Shown one piece after another: positions 45,063-54,244 of a stretch of 64,000 nt of DNA. Each line of letters begins with the position of its first letter. Position 1 is the first letter of the stretch. This DNA comes from Psychrobacillus sp. NEAU-3TGS (GTDB lineage: Bacteria > Bacillota > Bacilli > Bacillales_A > Planococcaceae): positions 62,001-126,000 of the forward strand of contig NZ_JAPNOZ010000005.1 in assembly GCF_029955155.1 (NCBI RefSeq), read 5' to 3'. The notes beneath the pieces are model-generated. The model was not told where the DNA came from and made no database searches. It saw only the letters and a program-made list of their open reading frames with translations. Both the position numbers and the translations under genes were made by a program.

Positions 45063-45085
45063 GATGTAACCATCATAATTACATC
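45063..45085. promoter_or_regulatory. Candidate Rrf2 auto-operator
   Basis: GATGTAA-N9-TTACATC, a perfect dyad with the same 7-9-7 spacing as 44572-44594, 16 bp upstream of the Rrf2 ATG. Confidence 0.75.
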
Positions 45086-45201
45086 TGTTGTTTTTGTCAA
45101 ATTAATTGCTGTTTCCTTACACAACGTAATATCTTCCCCTTCTATTATCCCAAAAACTTCTATAAAATAAAAAGAAAGCTTATAGAAAAGAGGAGATTAA
45201 A

Positions 45202-46098
45202 TTGAGTGACGTATCTGCAGAACTAAAGGTTGAAAAAACTCCCCATAGAAATGCTCCTAAAAAAGTCATCTTCGCACGGACTTTAATGATTGCTATTGGT
45301 GCTATTTTAATGTCAGTTGGATTGGAGTTATTTTTAGTACCAAATCAAATATTAGACGGGGGAGTAGTTGGGGTCTCAATTATTCTTTCACACCTTACTG
45401 GTGTCCGTTTAGGTATTTTTATATTTATCCTCAACATTCCATTCTTTTTCCTTGGCTATAAACAAATAGGGAAAACCTTCGCATTATCCACCTTATTTGG
45501 TATTACAGTCTTATCTATTTGTACTTCCTATTTACATAATATAGATCCCATTACGAAAGATTTATTACTCTCAACTGTTTTCGGAGGAATCATTTTAGGA
45601 ATGGGTGTCGGTCTTGTTATTCGAAATGGTGGTTCCTTAGATGGTTCCGAAATTCTAGCAATTTTATTCAATAAAGCCCTACCATTTTCAGTTGGAGAAA
45701 TTATTATGATTATTAACTTAGTTATTTTCAGTGTGGCGGGCTTTGTGTTTACTTGGGAACAGGCGATGTATTCATTTTTAGCCTATTTCATCGCATTCAA
45801 AACAATTGATATTGTCATTCAAGGATTAGATGAATCCAAATCTATTTATATTATTAGCGATCAGATAGAGGACATTGGAGATGCTATCATGGATCGACTT
45901 GGGCGTGGAGTAACCTACTTGCACGGAGAAGGTGCCTATACGGGGGACAATAAAAAAGTGATTTTCACAGTCGTTACCAGAATTGAAGAAGCAAAATTAA
46001 AATCGATTGTAGAAGAAATTGATGATCATGCATTTTTAGCAATCGGCAATATCGCAGAAGTGCGCGGTGGAAGATTTAAGAAAAAAGATATCCACTAA
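45202..46098 (+). CDS. yitT: YitT-family membrane protein (DUF161/DUF2179)
   Basis: 298 aa. Five or so TM segments (about 25-185) including PNQILDGGVVGVSIILSHL, then a soluble DUF2179 domain (about 220-298) with GVTYLHGEGAYTGDNKKVI. Function unknown in the family. A TTG start is supported by GAGGAG at close spacing. Confidence 0.9.
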   Translation: MSDVSAELKVEKTPHRNAPKKVIFARTLMIAIGAILMSVGLELFLVPNQILDGGVVGVSIILSHLTGVRLGIFIFILNIPFFFLGYKQIGKTFALSTLFGITVLSICTSYLHNIDPITKDLLLSTVFGGIILGMGVGLVIRNGGSLDGSEILAILFNKALPFSVGEIIMIINLVIFSVAGFVFTWEQAMYSFLAYFIAFKTIDIVIQGLDESKSIYIISDQIEDIGDAIMDRLGRGVTYLHGEGAYTGDNKKVIFTVVTRIEEAKLKSIVEEIDDHAFLAIGNIAEVRGGRFKKKDIH

Positions 46099-46321
46099 TG
46101 AAAACTCCCCTTTTATTTTGCATAGTTGAGGTATAATGCGACGCAGAGGGTAATTTCTAGTCTGCGCAATTATGCAGTCATGAGACTCATACGACCCGAC
46201 GCACTAAGGCAAATATTATAAACGCGCAATGTTTTAGCTTTTGCGACACATTATCTGCAAGAAGGAAGGAATATTCCTTCCATACAAAACGATCTCCATG
46301 TAAATGAGATCGGTTTTTGTT
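46099..46321 (+). other. Intergenic region with decayed hairpin element and a terminator
   Basis: 46136-46215 holds CTGCGCAATTATGCAG and GTCATGAGACTCATAC fragments like the 42.2-kb element. GGAAGGAATATTCCTTCC (46264-46281) is a perfect 18-bp palindrome. CGATCTC/GAGATCG (46290-46312) followed by TTTTTG is the likely yitT terminator. Confidence 0.6.
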
Positions 46322-47839
46322 TTATATATATGATTTTATTTTCTCATCAAGCATCGTTCCATTTTTCGCTAGATTCGTATGGAACGAGAATGCTTTTTCA
46401 AGCACATGTGGAGTTTGTCCACCTCTTGTTAGAGCTTCTTCATAGTAATCACGTAATTGTGCTTTGTACATTGGATGTACGCAATTATTAATAATCAGTT
46501 CTGCACGTTCTCTTGGAGCCAATCCGCGAAGATCTGCATAGCCCTGCTCAGTCACAACCACATCTACATCATGCTCGGTGTGGTCTACATGCGCGACGAA
46601 AGGTACAATACTTGTAATGTTTCCGCCTTTTGCTATAGACTTCGTAACGAAAATGGCAAGTTTTGCATTTCGAGCGAAATCCCCTGAACCACCAATACCA
46701 TTCATCATTTTCGTTCCAGAAACATGCGTAGAGTTAACGTTTCCGTAAATATCAAACTCAAGCGCTGTGTTAATCGAGATCAATCCGAGTCGACGAATAA
46801 TTTCAGGATGATTTGTAATTTCCTGTGGACGTAGAACTAACTTATCTCGATAGTTCTCCAAGTTTCCATATACTTGCTTCATCATTTCTTCTGAAAGCGT
46901 GATGGAGCAAGCTGATGCAAAATTGACTTTTCCTGCATCGATTAACTCGAACACAGAGTCTTGTAGCACTTCCGAGTATACTTGTAAATCTTCAAATTCG
47001 GAATCAATGAGTCCGTGTAACACTGCATTCGCAACCGAACCAATACCTGCTTGTAGAGGAGCCAGATTATTAGTAAGTCTTCCTGCTTTTACTTCTTCCC
47101 GTAAGAAAGAGATTAAATGCTGTGCCATTTCTTTTGTCTCGTGATCCGGTGGAACAATAGGTGATGGTGAATCTGTGCATTTAGTAAAAACGATACCACG
47201 AATTTTATCCGTATCAACAGGCATTCCAACTGTACCGATTCGATCATCTGCTTTTGTTAATGGAATCGGAAGTCTTTGTCCTTGTTCAGCCGGCTCATAT
47301 AGGTCATGTAAACCTTCTAATTGTTCCGATTGGTCTAGATTAATTTCTACAATAATATTTTTAGCGTGTGTTACAAAAGTTAAATTGTTACCAATAGATG
47401 TAGTAGGAATAATCATACCATCTGCCGTTATTGAAACCGCTTCCACTATAGCGAAGTCAATTTGTGGTAAGACTCTATTACGTACCATTTCTGCTGTATG
47501 GGACAGATGTTGGTCAACAAATAAATGATTGCCGGCATTGATATTTTTACGCATCGTTGCATCTGCTTGGAAAGGCAGGCGTTTGTTAATAATACCCGCT
47601 TCCGATAATACTTTATCTAAATCAGAACCTAAAGAAGCCCCTGTAAAAATATTTACTTTGAATTTTTCTTTCTTCGCTCGCTCGACTAATGCAAATGGAA
47701 CCGCTTTCGCATCGCCCGCCCTTGTAAATCCACTTAAACCTAATGTCATACCGTCTCTAATCCACGATGCAGCATTCTCCGCTTTTACGACAAGATCGTG
47801 CAAGCTGCTATCTTTTATACGCTCAAGATTCTTTTCCAT
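46322..47839 (-). CDS. Acetyl-CoA hydrolase/succinate:acetate CoA-transferase family enzyme
   Basis: 505 aa. Class I CoA-transferase features: GMTLGLSGFTRAGDAKAVP near the N-terminus, LQAGIGSVANAVLHGL (about 264-279), and C-terminal SIVPFVAHVDHTEHDVDVVV. It transfers CoA between short acids such as succinate and acetate, or hydrolyses acetyl-CoA; the two cannot be told apart here. ATG at 47839 follows GGAGG at 8 nt. An 18-bp palindrome lies just upstream. Confidence 0.9.
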   Translation of the reverse strand: MEKNLERIKDSSLHDLVVKAENAASWIRDGMTLGLSGFTRAGDAKAVPFALVERAKKEKFKVNIFTGASLGSDLDKVLSEAGIINKRLPFQADATMRKNINAGNHLFVDQHLSHTAEMVRNRVLPQIDFAIVEAVSITADGMIIPTTSIGNNLTFVTHAKNIIVEINLDQSEQLEGLHDLYEPAEQGQRLPIPLTKADDRIGTVGMPVDTDKIRGIVFTKCTDSPSPIVPPDHETKEMAQHLISFLREEVKAGRLTNNLAPLQAGIGSVANAVLHGLIDSEFEDLQVYSEVLQDSVFELIDAGKVNFASACSITLSEEMMKQVYGNLENYRDKLVLRPQEITNHPEIIRRLGLISINTALEFDIYGNVNSTHVSGTKMMNGIGGSGDFARNAKLAIFVTKSIAKGGNITSIVPFVAHVDHTEHDVDVVVTEQGYADLRGLAPRERAELIINNCVHPMYKAQLRDYYEEALTRGGQTPHVLEKAFSFHTNLAKNGTMLDEKIKSYI

Positions 47840-47855
47840 CAATTAAACCTCCTCG

Positions 47856-47873
47856 TAAGATACATGTATCTTA
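47856..47873. promoter_or_regulatory. Perfect 18-bp palindrome upstream of the CoA-transferase gene
   Basis: TAAGATACATGTATCTTA, a perfect dyad, just upstream of the ribosome site. Likely an operator for an unidentified dimeric regulator, or an mRNA 5' hairpin. Confidence 0.6.
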
Positions 47874-48012
47874 TTTTATCGTATATTGTCACAATTTCGA
47901 AAAAAGTAGATAAAGAAGCTTATTGATCGATTAGAGCAGAGAATTTTATGATTAAACCAGCAAATTTCTTAACGTATATTTTCAAACTATTATTTTAATA
48001 AAATAATCCTCT

Positions 48013-48060
48013 AAAAAAGGCTTGAATAAAAGGATGATTTCCCCTTATACAAGCCTTTTT
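48013..48060. terminator. Terminator after the LytTR gene
   Basis: AAAAAGGCTTG pairs with CAAGCCTTTTT, with further A/T pairing inside the loop. U-runs on both strands, so bidirectional. Confidence 0.8.
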
Positions 48061-48097
48061 ATCATCATTCAGCAGAAGACTCCACCTCTATGGATTG

Positions 48098-48742
48098 TCA
48101 AAATCCTAATAACTTTCGAAAATAACTAGAGTATGACTGACTAACGGATACTTTTTCCCCATTTTCCATCACTAGAATAAACGTAGAATGTGTGTCTGGA
48201 TAAATTTCTTTTATATGATGAACATTCACGATAAATGAACGATGACAGCGTATGAAGGATTGTCTGGGAAGCCTATATTCGAAGTCATGTAGTGAACTTG
48301 TGTGGGTTCCTGAAAATGTCTTCGTCACTATATGCGTTTTTCGATCTCTTGCTTCTAAATAGATAACATCTGAAAACGAAATTGGAATCCAGCCATCCTG
48401 TGTTTTGATCGTTACGACAGACTTTCCTTCCGTAAATGCAGGATAAATAGCTAGTACACAACCTTCTAGCTCTCCTTTATGCTGAAAAGGTACAGCCATC
48501 CCGTGATAAGGAACACCGAACACTTCTCGGTCGATAAACTCTGATACTTTTTGCTTTCCGCTCATCGCTTTATAAGCAAGTGTTCCCTCTACCACAGGAT
48601 CACCAGAAGTAATTTTCAAATCTATTCGTTTACTTGGTCGATAATAGATATACTTTTCTTTATCGGATACTGCAATAGATATTTCATCCGAAAATAATTC
48701 TCCTATTACGTCTAAAAGTCCACCAATGGATAGATCCTTCAT
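48098..48742 (-). CDS. LytTR-domain transcriptional regulator with N-terminal sensor-like domain
   Basis: 214 aa. N-terminal region (about 1-115) looks PAS/GAF-like rather than a receiver domain. C-terminal LytTR DNA-binding domain (about 118-214) has FSDVIYLEARDRKTHIV and FIRCHRSFIVNVHHI. No response-regulator aspartate, so it probably senses a ligand directly. The ATG at 48742 has AAAGGAG at 9 nt. It lies upstream of and on the same strand as the CoA-transferase gene, possibly its regulator. Confidence 0.83.
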   Translation of the reverse strand: MKDLSIGGLLDVIGELFSDEISIAVSDKEKYIYYRPSKRIDLKITSGDPVVEGTLAYKAMSGKQKVSEFIDREVFGVPYHGMAVPFQHKGELEGCVLAIYPAFTEGKSVVTIKTQDGWIPISFSDVIYLEARDRKTHIVTKTFSGTHTSSLHDFEYRLPRQSFIRCHRSFIVNVHHIKEIYPDTHSTFILVMENGEKVSVSQSYSSYFRKLLGF

Positions 48743-48767
48743 TCCTGTGCTCTCCTTTCGTTCCAAA

Positions 48768-49721
48768 TTACTCGCAAACAACTATTTCACGTGAAAACTG
48801 CTGCTTCTTTGTAATACAACGATCGATTATTTGGAATCCAATCGATTCTAATCGCTCATCCATAGACTCAATTGTTACAATAACAACCTTTTTGGCTATT
48901 CTTCTAGCGTGCTTCAATATCGTAAATTGTTCGTCCCATGATGCATGCGTATATAAATTATACGGCAAATCAATAATGGCAACATCATATGCTTCGGTGA
49001 TGTCCTCAATAGCACTTTTCCTTACATCCCCTGTTAAACCAAAATGTTCAATATTTTCTCTAGAACCTAAGCAAACAAGTGGATTAATATCCCTTCCGAC
49101 TATGTTTATTCCCATAGATAGAGCTTCGACAAGCACTGTTCCAATTCCGCAGCAAGGATCGATTGCTAGAATCCCTTCAGGACGTGGAACTGCAATATTT
49201 GCTACTGCGCGAGCCACTCTTGTGCTAAGTGCAGTTGAATACTCTCTTGGTTTTTTCATATGCTTAAACCAAATAGGCTCACTTTTCGTATATAACCCAA
49301 AGTACCAGCGGCCACCGTATGGAACTACCGCATAAAGTTGGGCTGGGTTATGTAAGTCGAATTCTCCTTGCATTTCACTGCCGATTGCTCGTTCTATTTG
49401 AAGGCGCTCGTTATTTTCAACTTTATCTTTCCCTTGTCGATCATTAATTTTAAGGAACATCACTTTGTTTGTCTGTTCTTCGTTGCCAAACATGGGTGCT
49501 TGTGCAATGATTTCTTCCACCGTGTCTCCCTCTGCTAAAACTTCCACTCTTCCTTTTATAAATGGGCTCCTACTAGGATCTATCTTCACATTGCTTTTTA
49601 TGATTTTGGCTTCTGTATCTGCTCCAAAAAAAGAGCGCATCTCTAAATGACATAGGGAGCGTTCTGCATCGTTATATGCAAATGTATAAATGAATGCCGG
49701 TTGTCGGCTAAAATTCGTCAA
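48768..49721 (-). CDS. Trm11-like SAM-dependent RNA/DNA methyltransferase
   Basis: 317 aa. N-terminal THUMP-like region, then a Rossmann methyltransferase with DPCCGIGTVLVEAL (about 193-206) as SAM motif I and IIDLPYNLY (about 252) in the place of the N-methylase DPPY motif. A nucleic-acid amino group is the likely target, perhaps tRNA guanosine; the exact site is unknown. 25 bp upstream of the LytTR gene. Confidence 0.85.
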   Translation of the reverse strand: MTNFSRQPAFIYTFAYNDAERSLCHLEMRSFFGADTEAKIIKSNVKIDPSRSPFIKGRVEVLAEGDTVEEIIAQAPMFGNEEQTNKVMFLKINDRQGKDKVENNERLQIERAIGSEMQGEFDLHNPAQLYAVVPYGGRWYFGLYTKSEPIWFKHMKKPREYSTALSTRVARAVANIAVPRPEGILAIDPCCGIGTVLVEALSMGINIVGRDINPLVCLGSRENIEHFGLTGDVRKSAIEDITEAYDVAIIDLPYNLYTHASWDEQFTILKHARRIAKKVVIVTIESMDERLESIGFQIIDRCITKKQQFSREIVVCE

Positions 49722-49802
49722 TGTATTCCCTCCAATAATATGTCTATTATAACACGCAACAACCGATTCCTCTTTTGAAAGAAATCGGTTGTTTTGCTTA
49801 CT

Positions 49803-50620
49803 TTAGACGTTTAGGGAGCTATCCTGTAAATAAGTATATATTTCTTCTCCTATTTGAGCTAGAACTTGCTTGGAAACTAGGTCATCTTCTTCCTTTGATA
49901 AAACAGTTGCGATTAGCTTTCTTTGTCCGACATAAAAAATCCCTACGTCATGACGAGTTCCAGGTATCCAACCTGTTTTATGGGCAAGTTCCCAAGGTGT
50001 CATCCCATCATTAAAGTTAGAATATGGGGAAGGTAGTTTTTCAGGTAAGCAATCTTTTATTTGTTGCTTTTTCATGATAGCAATCATCTGTTTACTAGCC
50101 TCTTCACTTACTAGCTTATCTGTAGCCATCAGCTTTAATAGTTTTCCAATATCATTAGCCGTAATTTGATTAAAGCCTTTTGGGTTAGGGTTATTCATCA
50201 TTAATTTATTGTAAAGGTGCTCTTTTCCATACCTGCTTCTTTCATTGTCTGTACAATAGGTTCTACTCCTACTAAATCTATTAATATATTCGTCGCTGTG
50301 TTATCGCTTTGAATAATCATTAGCATTACAATGTCGCAAATAGAAAGGGCTGTGCCGGGAGTTAAATGTTGAATAACCCCTGAACCTCCTACAAAGTCAT
50401 CTTCTTTTAGGATAATTTCAGCTGTTAATGATATTTCATCACGTTCAACAGCTGAAAAAACTGCTACCATAATAGGTACTTTTATAACACTTGCTGCATA
50501 AAAAAGCTCATCCCCGTTTAACTCCCACCTCTCATCTCCATACAAATCTTCTATAACAATCCCCCATATCCCCTTTGACTGTTCTGTTAACTGGTTAATT
50601 TTGTCTATCAACATTCGCAC
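49803..50620 (-). pseudogene. Class A beta-lactamase-like serine hydrolase, frameshifted
   Basis: About 272 aa if one base is restored. N-terminal half has SxxK in AASVIKVPIM (about 43) and SDN in IIQSDNTATN (about 105). The C-terminal half, in another frame, has the KTG box in AHKTGWIPGTRHD. One extra A in the AAA run (50205-50207) joins them as TIKLMMNNP. No signal peptide and no obvious Glu166 equivalent, so a true beta-lactamase is doubtful. The start could be GTG 50620 or ATG 50614. Confidence 0.8.
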
Positions 50621-50709
50621 CTTTTATCCCCCTTTTTTAAAATCATGAAATTACATTCTATTATAATGGAATATTAAGATATATTATGAATAATAGATAA
50701 ACTAAAAAG

Positions 50710-51630
50710 GTGGCAATTGCTATACAACAGTTATTATTACTACAACAAGTTATTGATTACATAGACGAACATATTAAAGAGGAGATTAATGCAGAGGAAC
50801 TAGCTGCTCTTGTTGGCTATTCTCCTTATCATTTTTATAGAATCTTTGATAAACATATTGGGTATCCCGTTATGAACTATGTACAGAAAAGAAAGCTTCA
50901 ATTCGCTTTGTACGAGTTAGTCCAAGGCAAAAGAATTATTCAAATAGCACTAGATTATGGATTTGAAACGCATTCCGGTTTTACAAAAGCGTTTAAAAAG
51001 TGTTTTGGAAGTCCTCCAAGTTTATATAAGCTTCACTGTCCAATCTCCTTACCACAAAAATTAGATTTACTCAGTCTTCGTCAAAAACAGACTGGCGGAA
51101 TAGTGATGCAACCAAAAATTATTCACAAAGAAGCTTTTGATATTGCAGGTAAAACATTTGAGAGTCACTTGGAAAAGGTTTCTTACACAAGGGATGCACC
51201 TGCTTTTTGGGAACAAAGGATTTCAGCTGATGAAGCAATCGAAACAACGCTGTACAATCTATTGGCTCCTAAAAAACATGGGGAGTATTGTATTAATATA
51301 AGTGGAACTGAATTGAAAGACAGCTTCACTTACTTATTTGCCGTAAACTATGACGAGGACACCCTTCTTCCTCAAGAACTGACAAAGTTGAAAATTCCAG
51401 CAGCAACATACGCGGTTTTTAGAACCCCACTCGTCAAAGTAGGACAATTCGTCCAATCTATCAAAGGCACTTGGCAATATATTTTAGAAGATTGGTTACC
51501 ATCATCTCATTATGAGGTCGATGAAAGCGTCTATGACTTTGAATATTACGATGAACATTGCCATGACTGGATATACGAGAAAATATTTATGGAAATCTAC
51601 CTGCCGATTAAGAGAAGAAAAATGGACTGA
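50710..51630 (+). CDS. AraC-family regulator with GyrI-like effector domain
   Basis: 306 aa. Two HTH motifs at the N-terminus (INAEELAALVGYSPYHFYRIF, about 24-44, shown in two parts, and IIQIALDYGFETHSGF, about 75-90), then a C-terminal GyrI-like ligand domain (about 135-300). Such proteins sense drugs or small aromatics, as in Rob or TipA-like regulators. The start is assumed to be GTG; the AAAAAGG before it overlaps the start, so the exact codon is uncertain. Confidence 0.87.
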   Translation: MAIAIQQLLLLQQVIDYIDEHIKEEINAEELAALVGYSPYHFYRIFDKHIGYPVMNYVQKRKLQFALYELVQGKRIIQIALDYGFETHSGFTKAFKKCFGSPPSLYKLHCPISLPQKLDLLSLRQKQTGGIVMQPKIIHKEAFDIAGKTFESHLEKVSYTRDAPAFWEQRISADEAIETTLYNLLAPKKHGEYCINISGTELKDSFTYLFAVNYDEDTLLPQELTKLKIPAATYAVFRTPLVKVGQFVQSIKGTWQYILEDWLPSSHYEVDESVYDFEYYDEHCHDWIYEKIFMEIYLPIKRRKMD

Positions 51631-51766
51631 GTTAAATTCCGCAAATATTACCAGTTTACCCTTATTCCTGAGGGGTAAATATATACGGAGAAACAGATTA
51701 AGCATCTGAAAAGATCTCCCTTCGTTTTTCTCATAACTATTTGACAATGCTGCTTGTCTGAATAGG

Positions 51767-51795
51767 AGCCTCACTCGGCAGAGTGAGGCTTTTTA
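51767..51795 (+). terminator. Terminator after the AraC gene
   Basis: Perfect 10-bp stem AGCCTCACTC/GAGTGAGGCT with a 4-nt loop and five T's, about 135 bp past the stop. Confidence 0.88.
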
Positions 51796-51917
51796 AATTT
51801 ATTGGGTTCAATAAAGAAGTCAAATATGCGACTTATATTCCCCTCGCTAATGTAGAATTTCTTCGGAATGGTATATTAACAAATTAAGTGCCGAGTTAAA
51901 TAACAAAAGCATCAGTA

Positions 51918-53150
51918 TTAAGACTGGTGCTTTTTCATAACGATATTATATAAAAATAGAACTGGAGTTAACAAAACTGCGCTAACAATAATCGCTGTTT
52001 TTATCGTAGAATTAGCAGCAACATAACCAATTACAGGACCTCCCCCAATTTGACCGATAGCATCCACTTGGCCTTTTACGGAAAAAAATGTTGCACGTGT
52101 GGAAGATTCAGGAATAACCTTATTTAGCCAAATATCCTCTAACGGATACATCACTTTTCTTGTTACTTGAATTACGATATAAAGTACTAATAAGCCAATC
52201 GCATATGTTGACACTGCAAAGCCGATTAATGAAGCAATAATAAATAAGCTACAAGTAAATAGCAAAGCATAAATATGCTTTAAATTCTGATGGATGGAGC
52301 TTCTATTCATGAAATGGAGTACCCCAAAAGAAATGAGCACAACTATAAATTGAATACCTCCAGTTAATAAAACTAGCTTTTCAGCCGTTAGTGCTACTAA
52401 ATTAGATACATCAAAAAAATGGGACATCCACAAACGATCGAATCCTTCACTATAAAACCCAATGAATAATGCAATGAGGAATAGCATTCTGATGATAAAG
52501 CTGGTTCTTGTATGAAATATAATTTTCCCCATGCTTACCTTCATACTTTTCCAACTAGATGTTCCCTCCGTTTTGTCTAAAGGTTTAAAGTTTTCTTCCT
52601 TCATAAATAGGATTAAATATATCGCCAACCCAAACATACAAAGTCCGCCAATAACGATTGGTAGATTAATCATATAAAGACCCGTTAATATACTTAGAGG
52701 TATTGCTATGACTTGCCCAAGATTACCAGCCTTTGCTCCTTTTATAAACGCTAAGGAAGCTTGCTCTTCCCCTACTTCATCTGCAATCCAAGCTTGCAAG
52801 GAACCACTAGTAAATGTATAACCAATCCCCCATGCAACTTGCGCTAAAAGCACAGCGATAAAATATGGGAATAACCCCTCGATTAAAAAACCACTCCCTA
52901 TTAAAAAGTACCCAATTATTATGGAGAGCTTACGGCTTTTTGCATCTGAAATTACTCCAGTTGGAATTTCAAATAGAAAAACAGATAGCTCCAAAACAGT
53001 TCCTACTAAAACTAGTTGAAATGGATCTAGCATGACAATTTTAACTTGATATAACAAACTTACAGTGAAAATAAATGTAAAAAACAACTGTGATAAAAAA
53101 CAAGTATAAATATAAACTTGATAAGAATTTTTTCTCTTCCATACTGTCAT
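51918..53150 (-). CDS. MFS transporter
   Basis: 410 aa with about 12 hydrophobic segments. Motif A-like GVISDAKSRKLSIIIGYF (about 65-82). Similar in pattern to the tetracycline/macrolide-type MFS of Firmicutes, but the substrate is unknown. A hairpin overlapping its 3' end (AAAGCA.../...TGCTTTT, near 51906-51934) probably terminates transcription. Confidence 0.85.
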   Translation of the reverse strand: MTVWKRKNSYQVYIYTCFLSQLFFTFIFTVSLLYQVKIVMLDPFQLVLVGTVLELSVFLFEIPTGVISDAKSRKLSIIIGYFLIGSGFLIEGLFPYFIAVLLAQVAWGIGYTFTSGSLQAWIADEVGEEQASLAFIKGAKAGNLGQVIAIPLSILTGLYMINLPIVIGGLCMFGLAIYLILFMKEENFKPLDKTEGTSSWKSMKVSMGKIIFHTRTSFIIRMLFLIALFIGFYSEGFDRLWMSHFFDVSNLVALTAEKLVLLTGGIQFIVVLISFGVLHFMNRSSIHQNLKHIYALLFTCSLFIIASLIGFAVSTYAIGLLVLYIVIQVTRKVMYPLEDIWLNKVIPESSTRATFFSVKGQVDAIGQIGGGPVIGYVAANSTIKTAIIVSAVLLTPVLFLYNIVMKKHQS

Positions 53151-53280
53151 TTTTCTCCCCCCCTCCTATTGATTATAGGAAGGGACCATATTGTTTTCTT
53201 GTCCAAATTTGCGATTGTTTACAAAAAAATATGCTTCCAATTCATCTATGTTATAGTAAAGAACAACTGAATAACGTGTA

Positions 53281-53485
53281 GATTTAGGTGCTAATTTCCT
53301 TTAGGAAAATAGCTTAAAAGGGAAGTTCGGTGAAAAACCGACGCTGTCCCGCAACTGTAAATGGGAGCAATTCTTTCACATCCACTGTTAAATATTAATG
53401 GGAAGGGAAAGAAACGCCATGATCATAAGCCAGGAGACCTGCCTATTTCAAGTACACACCAAAACCTACGCGGAATAGGAGGTGT
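53281..53485 (+). ncRNA. Cobalamin riboswitch with Shine-Dalgarno-sequestering hairpin
   Basis: Aptamer landmarks in order: TTAGGTGCTAA, AAAAGGGAAGTTCGGTG, the B12 box-type GCTGTCCCGCAACTGTAA and GCCAGGAGACCTGCC. Downstream, ACACC (53456-53460) pairs with GGTGT (53481-53485) and CCTA (53465-53468) with TAGG (53476-53479), burying the AGGAGG at 53477-53482. So the control is probably translational. Confidence 0.92.
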
Positions 53486-53496
53486 TAAGTGCAGCT

Positions 53497-53664
53497 ATGA
53501 ACAAGCAACAGCTTGAAATTGCTGCCGTACGAAAAAACGTAATTGGAAAGAAACATTGGAGGAATCGTCTCCTTTTATTTCACTATGCCGTTTATAGGGA
53601 TTTTCTTTTCTTTACGAATTATTCGTCACGACAACGATCAACCATATTCATTCACTTGAATTAG
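53497..53664 (+). CDS. Tiny ORF under the cobalamin riboswitch, possibly a frameshifted small membrane protein
   Basis: As read, 55 aa from ATG 53497 (MNKQQLEIAAVRKNVIGKK...), 14 nt after AGGAGG; GTG 53482 is an alternative start. Removing one A from the AAA near 53550 instead gives VIGKNIGGIVSFYFTMPFIG and a hydrophobic segment ending at TGA 53659, about 52 aa. I recognise no family. It is the only coding candidate between the riboswitch and the terminator at 53663. Confidence 0.5.
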   Translation: MNKQQLEIAAVRKNVIGKKHWRNRLLLFHYAVYRDFLFFTNYSSRQRSTIFIHLN

Positions 53665-53701
53665 CATCTTCCTTTGTAACAACTAAGGGAAGATGCTTTT
53701 T
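53663..53701 (+). terminator. Terminator of the riboswitch-controlled unit
   Basis: Ten-bp stem AGCATCTTCC/GGAAGATGCT followed by five T's. Confidence 0.85.
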
Positions 53702-53729
53702 ATGTTTACGATGGAAAGGAAGTTGGAAC

Positions 53730-53957
53730 ATGCCAGTTGGAACAAAAGATTATTACGTAGATGGTATTAAACGTACATTAATGACGAATAGTGTCGCAAA
53801 TGAATCAATATCACTTCTCGCTATTTTAAGATACTACGAAGAAGAAATTAGAAGTTCGCCAAATTTGGTTGGAAAAGATAAAGAATCGTACAAACGCAAT
53901 TTGCAAAAAGCATTCGATCAAACAAAAGATGAAGTTTTTGGAAAGATTGAAGAGTAA
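53730..53957 (+). CDS. Small soluble protein, unknown
   Basis: 75 aa, helical and charged (RYYEEEIRSSPNLVGKDK, QKAFDQTKDEVFGKIEE). No motif recognised. ATG with GGAAAGGAAG upstream. It follows the riboswitch unit's terminator, so it is probably expressed separately. Confidence 0.6.
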   Translation: MPVGTKDYYVDGIKRTLMTNSVANESISLLAILRYYEEEIRSSPNLVGKDKESYKRNLQKAFDQTKDEVFGKIEE

Positions 53958-53963
53958 TAAGTA

Positions 53964-54002
53964 GAAAAAAAGCGTGTCGAATCAACAAATGATTGGCACG
54001 CT
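53964..54002 (-). terminator. Terminator of the small minus-strand genes
   Basis: Imperfect stem AGCGTG..AATCA/TGATTGGCACGCT with a seven-T run on the minus strand. Confidence 0.8.
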
Positions 54003-54013
54003 CTACAATTAAT

Positions 54014-54244
54014 TTATCTATGTGGTTTGACTTCACTAATGGTGCCACCTTTGAAAGCTGGCGCATCCATATCTACTACAAACAAGATAACTGTTGTATT
54101 CACCTGAACTTTGAGTGGAGGAAGATCTTTTTCTAAATCTGTCACCTCTTCTTGTTTATTAACAATATAGTTCTCAAATAGAATAGAACCACTTGTTATA
54201 TACAATAAAGGTTTCTTGCCTTCATACCTCTTCCCCTTTACCAA
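54014..54244 (-). CDS. Small beta-rich protein, unknown (start uncertain)
   Basis: Up to 76 aa, with LYITSGSILFENYIVNK and VQVNTTVILFVVDMDAPAF. No family recognised. As read it begins at TTG directly after the upstream stop (TAATTG, same frame) with no ribosome site. If one A is missing from the AAA near 54213, translation could instead begin at ATG 54225 behind AAAGGGG (MKARKPLLYIT...), which looks more natural. Confidence 0.5.
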   Translation of the reverse strand: MVKGKRYEGKKPLLYITSGSILFENYIVNKQEEVTDLEKDLPPLKVQVNTTVILFVVDMDAPAFKGGTISEVKPHR

